Source: Hybos culiciformis
Lineage: Eukaryota; Arthropoda; Insecta; Diptera; Hybotidae
Assembly (NCBI GenBank): GCA_964007475.1
Contig: CAXFZM010000350.1
Span: 310,001-374,000, forward strand
DNA length: 64,000 nucleotides
Reading direction: 5' to 3'
The position numbers and the translations under genes are program-made. Shown one piece after another: positions 39,322 through 53,403 of the stretch. How positions within the stretch are numbered: the first letter of the stretch is position 1; each line of letters starts with the position of its first letter. The notes under the pieces are model-generated. The model was given only the letters and a program-made list of their open reading frames with translations. It had not been told where the DNA came from and made no database searches.

Positions 39322-42201
39322 CTAAATATTACTACGTAAAAGTTTAATTTTTAAAGAATCTTTGGATAAAGAGAAATCAATTACATTTTTATACTTATTA
39401 CATATCATAAGCATTCTATTAATTGGTTCGTGTTGTCCGTAATTTGTTCTGTGGTGTTTGATCGTGAAGGGATTTGTGTTACGAAGGTGGGGAAATGATC
39501 GGAAGTTAAGTCGTTGGAATATAAAAGGGGAATTAATTTTATTGTTGGCAGCTTGTGATATAAAAATAATATCAGCTACTTCTCGCCTTTTGGTTAACGA
39601 TACCATATTAATCAATTTTAATCTATTTTCATAAGGTGGTAAGACTAAAGAGTCAGCCCAAGGCAAATGTCGGAGAGCAAATCTCAGAAAGTTTCTCTGG
39701 ATGGACTCAATCCGGTCTGTATGAATTTGATAAAAGGGTGACCATACTTGCGTAGCGTATTCCAAATTGGGACGAACAATAGTGTTATATAACTGCTTAA
39801 TAATAAAAGGATCATCAAATTCACGGGACCATCTTTTTACAAAACCAAGCATTGAATTTGACTTATTTATTATGTAGTCATAGTGCAGTTTAAAAGTCAG
39901 CTTCTCATCAAATACAACTCCCAAATCCCTAAAATATGTTACTTTATTTAATTTCTCATTATTAATCGAATAATCATAAAGAACAGGGTTTTGACGACGA
40001 GCGTAGGTCATGAACGCACATTTCGGAATGCTAAGGGAGAGATTGTTTGACCGGCACCACGTAAAGAATCGATTCAAATCTTCTTGAAGGAGCAAGGCGT
40101 CCTCAGTTGAATTTATTCTTTTAAATATTTTCATGTCGTCCGCATAAATAAGAAGTTTGCTATTTATAATTAATGAAATTACATCATTAATTGAAATTAT
40201 AAAAAGAAGCGGACCCAAATGGCTTCCCTGTGGCACACCTGACAAGGCCTCGTACTCCGATGATTCTGCAGACCTAAATTTAACAGTATAAGTACGCTTT
40301 CTTAAATAAGAACCAACCCAATTTATGAAGTAGGAGGGAAATTTAAGTTTCTCCAGCTTAAATAAAATTATATCATGTGGTACTAGATCGAAAGCTTTAC
40401 TAAGGTCTGTATAAATAACGTCAGTTTGTGACCCGGCTTCCATTGATTCTATTAAGGTAGAGGTTTTTTCAATCAGATTAGTCACAGTCGATTTCCCTTT
40501 CATGAAGCCATGCTGATTTGGAATTAAGAAGTCCTTGCATATACTGTAGACTAAATCATAAATAAGAAGTTCAAAAAGTTTAGGAATTGGAGATAAGTTG
40601 GCGATGGGTCGGTAATTTTTAATATTCTGTTTTGGTCCTTTTTTATGAACAGGTCTAATATATGATTTCTTCCAAACATTTGGGAATATGCTGCAAGAAA
40701 TAGAGAAGTTAAAAAGGGATGAGAGTGGGGCAGCTAGTGATTGAGAGCATTTTTTAAGTATTATTTCAGGCACTCCATCAGGACCAGGGTTTAAATTATT
40801 ATTCAGCTTTTCTAAATATTTTTCTACTTGAGGAGTGTCAAAATGCAAGTCAAGGGCAGGGATACTATTTGTGTCGTTTATATGATGAAATTGGTTTTCG
40901 TCAATTACAAAGTCAGAATTGTTAAAAGAGCTCGAGAAAAATGTTTTAAAGAATTCAGAAATAATTTTTGGGTCATTACTTTTATGTCCATTAAACTCAA
41001 GAAACGTTGGAAATTGATCACATTTTCTTTTTGAGTTAACAAATTTCCAAAATGACTTCGGATCATCTTTAATTTTTCTGGACATTTCAGCTACGTAATT
41101 TTTATAACTTTGCTCCGTAGCATATTTGAACTCGTCGAACAGCCTAACAAATATCAAATAATCTTCATTTTTTTTAGATTTAAGGTATGACTGCCATGCC
41201 TTATTTTTTTTGTTTCTGAGCTTTTTAAGGTTTGGACTAAGCCAGATCGGACTAGAAGCCGCGCTTTTGTCAATAATGAGGGGAACGAATTGCATAAAAG
41301 CTTTATGCAAAATCTCATAAAATTTCGAGGTAATGATTTCAATATCTACATTTGAAAATAATGTAGAGAAATCATATGAATTGAAGAAACTATTCAATTC
41401 TTCGAAGTTTGCTTTGCTAAAGTTAAATTTGTAAACTTTAGCAGTGTCTGGTTCGGGGGGAGCATTAATACAAAAAGAGAAACTTATAGGGGGATGGAAA
41501 TTGTCAATGTTAGTTAAAGGGCTAACCTTATCGTTAAAAACAATATTATTCCAATCTGAAACAAAGATTAGGTCTAGTTGTCTGGAAAGGTTATTTTTTA
41601 TTTTTGACGTTTGTTGTAAAGAATGGCTATTTAAGGTGTCGATAAATAAACAGTCGATGTTCTGGATGAGGTTATCAGGGACCAGGTACAGTTCTTCGTC
41701 GTGGGGTGTCCATCTGATACTAGGTAAGTTGAAGTCACCACAAAGGATAATTTCATCTGGAGAGTTAAGAATGGGAATAATTGTTTCTATTGCGCTTAAG
41801 ACACCTGAATATATCTCGATATTAGAATTAGGAGGAATGTAACAGGAGAGCACAAAAACTGATTTTGTCTCAAATTCAATTTTCACGCAAATAATTTCTA
41901 ATTCTGGGTCAGAAATTGGGATTTCACAAGAATGGAGAAATGATTTAACTGCTATTAGTACTCCACCACCTTTTGGAATATTATTTTGAGTAAGTGGCAC
42001 TCTAGGATGCTGTTCATGATACCTATCCTTCCTATAGGTATTGTAAGAATTTCCAAATAATTCCAAAGAGTTTATGGAGCTAGTCAGCCATGTTTCAGTT
42101 AATACGTAAACATCATAATCTAAGATAATTGAGTTAATGAAGACATCTTTGGTTTTGGTGCGTAGTCCTCTTGAGTTTTGATAATATATAGTGAAATCCA
42201 A
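39322..42201 (-). CDS. LINE ORF2 polyprotein: AP-like endonuclease plus reverse transcriptase (959 aa)
   Basis: Nicks target DNA and copies the element RNA onto the exposed 3' end. The N-terminal endonuclease (about 1-245) shows YYQN (N9), LTETWL (E36), GDFN (D156, N158), LDLIF (D210) and a divergent SDH-like site DNFHPP (D233, H236). The RT (about 500-770) shows NYRPIANLSPIPKLFE (529-544), HGFMKGKST (564-572), TDLSKAFD (598-605), SGVPQGSHLGPLLF (654-667) and the catalytic YADD (686-689). The LEYATQVWSP block (813-822) is typical of the region after RT in this group, and there is no RNase H. Length is normal for the family. The first codon here is TTG, 4 nt after the ORF1 TAA; the first in-frame ATG is near residue 303, too late for the endonuclease. 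The frame is open upstream to a TAA at 42292-42294, overlapping ORF1 by about 86 nt in the +1 frame. The true start is uncertain. Confidence 0.93.
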   Translation of the reverse strand: MDFTIYYQNSRGLRTKTKDVFINSIILDYDVYVLTETWLTSSINSLELFGNSYNTYRKDRYHEQHPRVPLTQNNIPKGGGVLIAVKSFLHSCEIPISDPELEIICVKIEFETKSVFVLSCYIPPNSNIEIYSGVLSAIETIIPILNSPDEIILCGDFNLPSIRWTPHDEELYLVPDNLIQNIDCLFIDTLNSHSLQQTSKIKNNLSRQLDLIFVSDWNNIVFNDKVSPLTNIDNFHPPISFSFCINAPPEPDTAKVYKFNFSKANFEELNSFFNSYDFSTLFSNVDIEIITSKFYEILHKAFMQFVPLIIDKSAASSPIWLSPNLKKLRNKKNKAWQSYLKSKKNEDYLIFVRLFDEFKYATEQSYKNYVAEMSRKIKDDPKSFWKFVNSKRKCDQFPTFLEFNGHKSNDPKIISEFFKTFFSSSFNNSDFVIDENQFHHINDTNSIPALDLHFDTPQVEKYLEKLNNNLNPGPDGVPEIILKKCSQSLAAPLSSLFNFSISCSIFPNVWKKSYIRPVHKKGPKQNIKNYRPIANLSPIPKLFELLIYDLVYSICKDFLIPNQHGFMKGKSTVTNLIEKTSTLIESMEAGSQTDVIYTDLSKAFDLVPHDIILFKLEKLKFPSYFINWVGSYLRKRTYTVKFRSAESSEYEALSGVPQGSHLGPLLFIISINDVISLIINSKLLIYADDMKIFKRINSTEDALLLQEDLNRFFTWCRSNNLSLSIPKCAFMTYARRQNPVLYDYSINNEKLNKVTYFRDLGVVFDEKLTFKLHYDYIINKSNSMLGFVKRWSREFDDPFIIKQLYNTIVRPNLEYATQVWSPFYQIHTDRIESIQRNFLRFALRHLPWADSLVLPPYENRLKLINMVSLTKRREVADIIFISQAANNKINSPFIFQRLNFRSFPHLRNTNPFTIKHHRTNYGQHEPINRMLMICNKYKNVIDFSLSKDSLKIKLLRSNI

Positions 42202-42205
42202 AGAT

Positions 42206-44503
<2,298 letters not shown>

Positions 44504-44829
44504 ATTTATTATTTTTATTCTCAAGTTAAATTAAATTTTAACAATGAATTCTAAAAATGATGACACTTTATTTATAATTTATTCACCTTACTTTTTCTTT
44601 TACACTTTTACTTTTTTATTCTTTCTTATTTTCTTTTTTATATTTTTTTTTTTCTTATGCAATTACTAAATTGCCTAATCAGCAAATAAAAATATATATA
44701 TAAAAAAAAATGCAATAAAAATATGTATAAAAAAAAAAATGCAATAAAAACAAATCAAAAGTTCAAAATTTTAAACGATTGAATTACAATAAAGCGCGAC
44801 ACGTCTTTACACTTCAACGATTATTATAA
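44504..44829 (-). other. LINE 5' leader (5' UTR and possible internal promoter region)
   Basis: About 326 bp between the 5' junction and the ORF1 ATG. It is strongly AT-rich, with long pyrimidine stretches on the plus strand (44587-44655) and two adjacent A-rich units ending in TGCAATAAAA (about 44700-44725 and 44727-44751). The only GC-rich spot is a short AAAGCGCGACACGTC segment near 44792-44806. LINEs of this type usually use an internal promoter in this region, but I can point to no specific element. No long ORF is present. Confidence 0.7.
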
Positions 44830-44834
44830 TTTTT
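44830..44834. other. T5 run at the LINE 5' junction, probable short target-site duplication
   Basis: Five Ts precede GTTCATTACTCC, where intact monomers have six. Together with 39201-39206 this is a probable target-site duplication of about 5 bp, or a nearly blunt insertion. The homopolymer prevents a firm choice. No satellite base outside the T run is lost. Confidence 0.6.
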
Positions 44835-45399
44835 GTTCATTACTCCGGCTCCAGACTTCGGCGGACCTCCGTTTTTGGCTTAAATTAAAGGTCTAGAAAT
44901 TACGCTTCTTTCTGTGCAATTTTTATGAAAATCGGTTTTCTAGATCCGGAGAAATAAACGATAAGGTGAGCAAACCCCCTAACTTTAACACATAAAATGT
45001 TGACTTTGGGCTGGTTTTTTGTTCATTACTCCGGCTCCAGACCTCGGACAACCTCCGTTTTTGGCTTAAATTAAAGGTCTAGGAATTACGCTTCTTTCTG
45101 TGCAATTTTTATGAAAATCGGTTTTCTAGATCCGGAGAAATAAACGATAAGGTGAGCAAATCCCCTAATTTTAACCCATAAAATGTTGACTTTGGGCTGG
45201 TTTTTTGTTCATTACTCCGGCTCCAGACCTCGGAGAACCTCCGTTTTTGGCTTAAATTAAAGGTCTAGAAATTACGCTTCTTTCTGTGCAATTTTTATGT
45301 AAATCGGTTTTCTAGATCCGGAGAAATAAACGATAAGGTGAGCAAACCTCCTAACTTTAACACATAAAATGTTGACTTTGGGCTGGTTTTTTGTTCATT

Positions 45400-47150
45400 A
45401 CTCCGGCTCCAGACCTCGGAGAACTTCCGTTTTTGGCTTAAATTAAAGGTCTAGAAATTACGCTTCTTTCTGTGCAATTTTTATGAAAATCGGTTTTCTA
45501 GATCCGGAGGAATAAACGATAAGGTGAGCAAACCCCCTAACTTTAACACATAAAATGTTGACTTTGGGCTGGTTTTTTGTTCATTACTCCGGCTCCAGAC
45601 TTCGGCGGACCTCCGTTTTTGGCTTAAATCAAAGGTCTAGAAATTACGCTTCTTTCTGTGCAATTTTTATGAAAATCGGTTTTCTAGATCCGGAGAAATA
45701 AACGATAAGGTGAGCAAACCCCCTAATTTTAACCCATAAAATGTTGACTTTGGGCTGGTTTTTTGTTCATTACTCCGGCTCCAGACCTCGGAGAACCTCC
45801 GTTTTTGGCTTAAATTAAAGGTCTAGAAATTACGCTTCTTTCTGTGCAATTTTTATGTAAATCGGTTTTCTAGATCCGGAGATATAAACGATAAGGTGAG
45901 CAAACCTCCTAACTTTAACACATAAAATGTTGACTTTGGGCTGGTTTTTTGTTCATTACTCCGGCTCCAGAACTCGGAGAACCTCCGTTTTTGGCTTAAA
46001 TTAAAGGTCTAGAAATTACGCTTCTTTCTGTGCAATTTTTTTTGAAAATCGGTTTTCTAGATCCGGAGAAATAAACGATAAGGTGAGCAAATCCCCTAAT
46101 TTTAACCCATAAAATGTTGACTTTGGGCTGGTTTTTTGTTCATTACTCCGGCTCCAGACCTCGGAGAACCTCCGTTTTTGGCTTAAATTAAAGGTCTAGA
46201 AATTACGCTTCTTTCTGTGCAATTTTTATGTAAATCGGTTTTCTAGATCCGGAGAAATAAACGATAAGGTGAGCAAACCTCCTAACTTTAACACATAAAA
46301 TGTTGACTTTGGGCTGGTTTTTTGTTCATTACTCCGGCTCCAGACCTCGGAGAACTTCCGTTTTTGGCTTAAATTAAAGGTCTAGAAATTACGCTTCTTT
46401 CTGTGCAATTTTTATGAAAATCGGTTTTCTAGATCCGGAGGAATAAACGATAAGGTGAGCAAACCCCCTAACTTTAACACATAAAATGTTGACTTTGGGC
46501 TGGTTTTTTGTTCATTACTCCGGCTCCAGACTTCGGCGGACCTCCGTTTTTGGCTTAAATCAAAGGTCTAGAAATTACGCTTCTTTCTGTGCAATTTTTA
46601 TGAAAATCGGTTTTCTAGATCCGGAGAAATAAACGATAAGGTGAGCAAACCCCCTAATTTTAACCCATAAAATGTTGACTTTGGGCTGGTTTTTTGTTCA
46701 TTACTCCGGCTCCAGACCTCGGAGAACCTCCGTTTTTGGCTTAAATTAAAGGTCTAGAAATTACGCTTCTTTCTGTGCAATTTTTATGTAAATCGGTTTT
46801 CTAGATCCGGAGATATAAACGATAAGGTGAGCAAACCTCCTAACTTTAACACATAAAATGTTGACTTTGGGCTGGTTTTTTGTTCATTACTCCGGCTCCA
46901 GACCTCGGAGAACCTCCGTTTTTGGCTTAAATTAAAGGTCTAGAAATTACGCTTCTTTCTGTGCAATTTTTTTTGAAAATCGGTTTTCTAGATCCGGAGA
47001 AATAAACGATAAGGTGAGCAAACCCCCTAACTTTAACACATAAAATGTTGACTTTGGGCTGGTTTTTTGTTCATTACTCCGGCTCCAGACCTCGGAGAAC
47101 CTCCGTTTTTGGCTTAAATTAAAGGTCTAGAAATTACGCTTCTTTCTGTG
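45400..47150. repeat. 931-bp (5-monomer) repeat next to the LINE with 187-bp monomers
   Basis: The TAAATCAAAGG marker at 45621 and 46552 and the T8 (TTTTTTTTGAAAATC) monomer at 46031 and 46962 are both 931 bp apart, that is 5 x 186 + 1. The CTAAATCAAAGG marker also occurs left of the LINE at 36831, linking the two sides. Confidence 0.9.
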
Positions 47151-49679
47151 CAATTTTTATGTAAATCGGTTTTCTAGATCCGGAGAAATAAACGATAAGG
47201 TGAGCAAACCCCCTAACTTTAACGCATAAAATGTTGACTTTGGGCTGGTTTTTTGTTCATTACTCGGGCTCCAGACCTCGGAGAACCTTCGTTTTTGGCT
47301 TAAATTAAAGGTCTAGAAATTACGCTTCTTTCTGTGCAATTTTTATGAAAATCGGTTTTCTAGATCCGGAGAAATAAACGATAAGGTGAGCAAACCCACT
47401 AACTTTAACACATAAAATGTTGACTTTGGGCTGGTTTTTTGTTCATTACTCCGGCTCCAGACCTCGGAGAACCTCCTTTTTTGGCTTAAATTGAAGGTCT
47501 AGAAATTACGCTTCTTTCTGTGTAATTTTTATGTAAATCGGTTTTCTAGATCCGGAGAAATAAACGATAAGGTGAGCAAACCCCCTAACTTTAACACATA
47601 AAATGTTGACTTTGGGCTGGTTTTTTGTTCATTACTCCGGCTCCAGACCTCGGAGAACCTCCGTTTTTGGCTTAAATTAAAGGTCTAGAAATTACGCTTC
47701 TTTCTGTGTAATTTTTATGTAAATCGGTTTTCTAGATCCGGAGAAATAAACGATAAGGTGAGCAAACCCCCTAACTTTAACACATAAAATGTTGACTTTG
47801 GGCTGGTTTTTTGTTCATTACTCCGGCTCCAGACTTCGGCGGACCTCCGTTTTTGGCTTAAATTAAAGGTCTAGAAATTACGCTTCTTTCTGTGCAATTT
47901 TTATGAAAATCGGTTTTCTAGATCCGGAGAAATAAACGATAAGGTGAGCAAACCCCCTAACTTTAACACATAAAATGTTGACTTTGGGCTGGTTTTTTGT
48001 TCATTACTCCGGCTCCAGACTTCGGCGGACCTCCGTTTTTGGCTTAAATTAAAGGTCTAGAAATTACGCTTCTTTCTGTGCAATTTTTATGAAAATCGGT
48101 TTTCTAGATCCGGAGAAATAAACGATAAGGTGAGCAAACCCCCTAACTTTAACACATAAAATGTTGACTTTGGGCTGGTTTTTTGTTCATTACTCCGGCT
48201 CCAGACCTCGGACAACCTCCGTTTTTGGCTTAAATTAAAGGTCTAGGAATTACGCTTCTTTCTGTGCAATTTTTATGAAAATCGGTTTTCTAGATCCGGA
48301 GAAATAAACGATAAGGTGAGCAAACCCCCTAACTTTAACGCATAAAATGTTGACTTTGGGCTGGTTTTTTGTTCATTACTCGGGCTCCAGACCTCGGAGA
48401 ACCTTCGTTTTTGGCTTAAATTAAAGGTCTAGAAATTACGCTTCTTTCTGTGCAATTTTTATGAAAATCGGTTTTCTAGATCCGGATAAATAAACGATAA
48501 GGTGAGCAAACCCACTAACTTTAACACATAAAATGTTGACTTTGGGCTGGTTTTTTGTTCATTACTCCGGCTCCAGACCTCGGAGAACCTCCTTTTTTGG
48601 CTTAAATTGAAGGTCTAGAAATTACGCTTCTTTCTGTGTAATTTTTATGTAAATCGGTTTTCTAGATCCGGAGAAATAAACGATAAGGTGAGCAAACCCC
48701 CTAACTTTAACACATAAAATGTTGACTTTGGGCTGGTTTTTTGTTCATTACTCCGGCTCCAGACCTCGGAGAACCTACGTTTTTGGCTTAAATTAAAGGT
48801 CTAGAAATTACGCTTCTTTCTGTGTAATTTTTATGTAAATCGGTTTTCTAGATCCGGAGAAATAAACGATAAGGTGAGCAAACCCCCTAACTTTAACACA
48901 TAAAATGTTGACTTTGGGCTGGTTTTTTGTTCATTACTCCGGCTCCAGACTTCGGCGGACCTCCGTTTTTGGCTTAAATTAAAGGTCTAGAAATTACGCT
49001 TCTTTCTGTGCAATTTTTATGAAAATCGGTTTTCTAGATCCGGAGAAATAAACGATAAGGTGAGCAAACCCCCTAACTTTAACACATAAAATGTTGACTT
49101 TGGGCTGGTTTTTTGTTCATTACTCCGGCTCCAGACCTTGGAGAACCTCCGTTTTTGGCTTAAATTAAAGGTCTAGAAATTACGCTTCTTTCTGTGTAAT
49201 TTTTATGTAAATCGGTTTTCTAGATCCGGAGAAATAAACGATAAGGTGAGCAAACCCCCTAACTTTAACACATAAAATGTTGACTTTGGGCTGGTTTTTT
49301 GTTCATTACTCCGGCTCCAGACCTCGGAGAACCTCCGTTTTTGGCTTAAATTAAAGGTCTAGAAATTACGCTTCTTTCTGTGTAATTTTTATGTAAATCG
49401 GTTTTCTAGATCCGGAGAAATAAACGATAAGGTGAGCAAACCCCCTAACTTTAACACATAAAATGTTGACTTTGGGCTGGTTTTTTGTTCATTACTCCGG
49501 CTCCAGACTTCGGCGGACCTCCGTTTTTGGCTTAAATTAAAGGTCTAGAAATTACGCTTCTTTCTGTGCAATTTTTATGAAAATCGGTTTTCTAGATCCG
49601 GAGAAATAAACGATAAGGTGAGCAAACCCCCTAACTTTAACACATAAAATGTTGACTTTGGGCTGGTTTTTTGTTCATT

Positions 49680-52600
49680 ACTCCGGCTCCAGACTTCGGC
49701 GGACCTCCGTTTTTGGCTTAAATTAAAGGTCTAGAAATTACGCTTCTTTCTGTGCAATTTTTATGAAAATCGGTTTTCTAGATCCGGAGAAATAAACGAT
49801 AAGGTGAGCAAATCCCCTAATTTTAACCCATAAAATGTTGACTTTGGGCTGATTTTTTGTTCATTACTCCGGCTCCAGACCTCGGAGAACCTCCGTTTTT
49901 GGCTTAAATTAAAGGTCTAGAAATTACGCTTCTTTCTGTGCAATTTTTATGTAAATAGGTTTTCTAGATCCGGAGAAATAAACGATAAGGTGAGCAAACC
50001 TCCTAACTTTAACACATAAAATGTTGACTTTGGGCTGGTTTTTTGTTCATTACTCCGGCTCCAGACCTCGGAGAACCTCCGTTTTTGGCTTAAATTAAAG
50101 GTCTAGAAATTACGCTTCTTTCTGTGCAATTTTTATGTAAATCGGTTTTCTAGATCCGGAGATATAAACGATAAGGTGAGCAAACCTCCTAACTTTAACA
50201 CATAAAATGTTGACTTTGGGCTGGTTTTTTGTTCATTACTCCGGCTCCAGACCTCGGAGAACCTCCGTTTTTGGCTTAAATTAAAGGTCTAGAAATTACG
50301 CTTCTTTCTGTGCAATTTTTTTTGAAAATCGGTTTTCTAGATCCGGAGAAATAAACGATAAGGTGAGCAAATCCCCTAATTTTAACCCATAAAATGTTGA
50401 CTTTGGGCTGATTTTTTGTTCATTACTCCGGCTCCAGACCTCGGAGAACCTCCGTTTTTGGCTTAAATTAAAGGTCTAGAAATTACGCTTCTTTCTGTGC
50501 AATTTTTATGAAAATCGGTTTTCTAGATCCGGAGAAATAAACGATAAGGTGAGCAAACCCCCTAATTTTAACCCATAAAATGTTGACTTTGGGCTGGTTT
50601 TTTGTTCATTACTCCGGCTCCAGACCTCGGAGAACCTCCGTTTTTGGCTTAAATTAAAGGTCTAGAAATTACGCTTCTTTCTGTGCAATTTTTATGTAAA
50701 TCGGTTTTCTAGATCCGGAGATATAAACGATAAGGTGAGCAAACCTCCTAACTTTAACACATAAAATGTTGACTTTGGGCTGGTTTTTTGTTCATTACTC
50801 CGGCTCCAGACCTCGGAGAACCTCCGTTTTTGGCTTAAATTAAAGGTCTAGAAATTACGCTTCTTTCTGTGCAATTTTTTTTGAAAATCGGTTTTCTAGA
50901 TCCGGAGAAATAAACGATAAGGTGAGCAAACCCCCTAACTTTAACACATAAAATGTTGACTTTGGGCTGGTTTTTTGTTCATTACTCCGGCTCCAGACCT
51001 CGGAGAACCTCCGTTTTTGGCTTAAATTAAAGGTCTAGAAATTACGCTTCTTTCTGTGCAATTTTTATGAAAATCGGTTTTCTAGATCCGGAGAAATAAA
51101 CGATAAGGTGAGCAAACCCCCTAACTTTAACGCATAAAATGTTGACTTTGGGCTGGTTTTTTGTTCATTACTCGGGCTCCAGACCTCGGAGAACCTTCGT
51201 TTTTGGCTTAAATTAAAGGTCTAGAAATTACGCTTCTTTCTGTGCAATTTTTATGAAAATCGGTTTTCTAGATCCGGAGAAATAAACGATAAGGTGAGCA
51301 AACCCACTAACTTTAACACATAAAATGTTGACTTTGGGCTGGTTTTTTGTTCATTACTCCGGCTCCAGACCTCGGAGAACCTCCTTTTTTGGCTTAAATT
51401 GAAGGTCTAGAAATTACGCTTCTTTCTGTGTAATTTTTATGTAAATCGGTTTTCTAGATCCGGAGAAATAAACGATAAGGTGAGCAAACCCCCTAACTTT
51501 AACACATAAAATGTTGACTTTGGGCTGGTTTTTTGTTCATTACTCCGGCTCCAGACTTCGGCGGACCTCCGTTTTTGGCTTAAATTAAAGGTCTAGAAAT
51601 TACGCTTCTTTCTGTGCAATTTTTATGAAAATCGGTTTTCTAGATCCGGAGAAATAAACGATAAGGTGAGCAAATCCCCTAATTTTAACCCATAAAATGT
51701 TGACTTTGGGCTGATTTTTTGTTCATTACTCCGGCTCCAGACCTCGGAGAACCTCCGTTTTTGGCTTAAATTAAAGGTCTAGAAATTACGCTTCTTTCTG
51801 TGCAATTTTTATGTAAATAGGTTTTCTAGATCCGGAGAAATAAACGATAAGGTGAGCAAACCTCCTAACTTTAACACATAAAATGTTGACTTTGGGCTGG
51901 TTTTTTGTTCATTACTCCGGCTCCAGACCTCGGAGAACCTCCGTTTTTGGCTTAAATTAAAGGTCTAGAAATTACGCTTCTTTCTGTGCAATTTTTATGT
52001 AAATCGGTTTTCTAGATCCGGAGATATAAACGATAAGGTGAGCAAACCTCCTAACTTTAACACATAAAATGTTGACTTTGGGCTGGTTTTTTGTTCATTA
52101 CTCCGGCTCCAGACCTCGGAGAACCTCCGTTTTTGGCTTAAATTAAAGGTCTAGAAATTACGCTTCTTTCTGTGCAATTTTTTTTGAAAATCGGTTTTCT
52201 AGATCCGGAGAAATAAACGATAAGGTGAGCAAATCCCCTAATTTTAACCCATAAAATGTTGACTTTGGGCTGATTTTTTGTTCATTACTCCGGCTCCAGA
52301 CCTCGGAGAACCTCCGTTTTTGGCTTAAATTAAAGGTCTAGAAATTACGCTTCTTTCTGTGCAATTTTTATGAAAATCGGTTTTCTAGATCCGGAGAAAT
52401 AAACGATAAGGTGAGCAAACCCCCTAATTTTAACCCATAAAATGTTGACTTTGGGCTGGTTTTTTGTTCATTACTCCGGCTCCAGACCTCGGAGAACCTC
52501 CGTTTTTGGCTTAAATTAAAGGTCTAGAAATTACGCTTCTTTCTGTGCAATTTTTATGTAAATCGGTTTTCTAGATCCGGAGATATAAACGATAAGGTGA

Positions 52601-53403
52601 GCAAACCTCCTAACTTTAACACATAAAATGTTGACTTTGGGCTGGTTTTTTGTTCATTACTCCGGCTCCAGACCTCGGAGAACCTCCGTTTTTGGCTTAA
52701 ATTAAAGGTCTAGAAATTACGCTTCTTTCTGTGCAATTTTTTTTGAAAATCGGTTTTCTAGATCCGGAGAAATAAACGATAAGGTGAGCAAACCCCCTAA
52801 CTTTAACACATAAAATGTTGACTTTGGGCTGGTTTTTTGTTCATTACTCCGGCTCCAGACCTCGGAGAACCTCCGTTTTTGGCTTAAATTAAAGGTCTAG
52901 AAATTACGCTTCTTTCTGTGCAATTTTTATGAAAATCGGTTTTCTAGATCCGGAGAAATAAACGATAAGGTGAGCAAACCCCCTAACTTTAACGCATAAA
53001 ATGTTGACTTTGGGCTGGTTTTTTGTTCATTACTCGGGCTCCAGACCTCGGAGAACCTTCGTTTTTGGCTTAAATTAAAGGTCTAGAAATTACGCTTCTT
53101 TCTGTGCAATTTTTATGAAAATCGGTTTTCTAGATCCGGAGAAATAAACGATAAGGTGAGCAAACCCACTAACTTTAACACATAAAATGTTGACTTTGGG
53201 CTGGTTTTTTGTTCATTACTCCGGCTCCAGACCTCGGAGAACCTCCTTTTTTGGCTTAAATTGAAGGTCTAGAAATTACGCTTCTTTCTGTGTAATTTTT
53301 ATGTAAATCGGTTTTCTAGATCCGGAGAAATAAACGATAAGGTGAGCAAACCCCCTAACTTTAACACATAAAATGTTGACTTTGGGCTGGTTTTTTGTTC
53401 ATT
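49680..53403. repeat. Tandem pair of a 1,862-bp (10-monomer) higher-order repeat
   Basis: Copies at about 49680-51541 and 51542-53403. The T8 monomers at 50311/52173 and 50870/52732 and the GGGCTGATTTTTTG marker at 49851/51713 are all exactly 1,862 bp apart (10 x 186 + 2, for the two 187-bp monomers). Confidence 0.92.

Noticed and set aside
40828..41842. Short plus-strand frames and a minus-strand frame of about 60 codons inside ORF2
   Set aside because: They lie wholly within the long ORF2 frame, which carries recognisable endonuclease and RT motifs; these are shadows.
44504..44524. Seven-codon N-terminal extension of ORF1 from a TTG
   Set aside because: The ATG at 44503 has A at -3 and lies just before the zinc finger, so the upstream TTG is an unlikely start.
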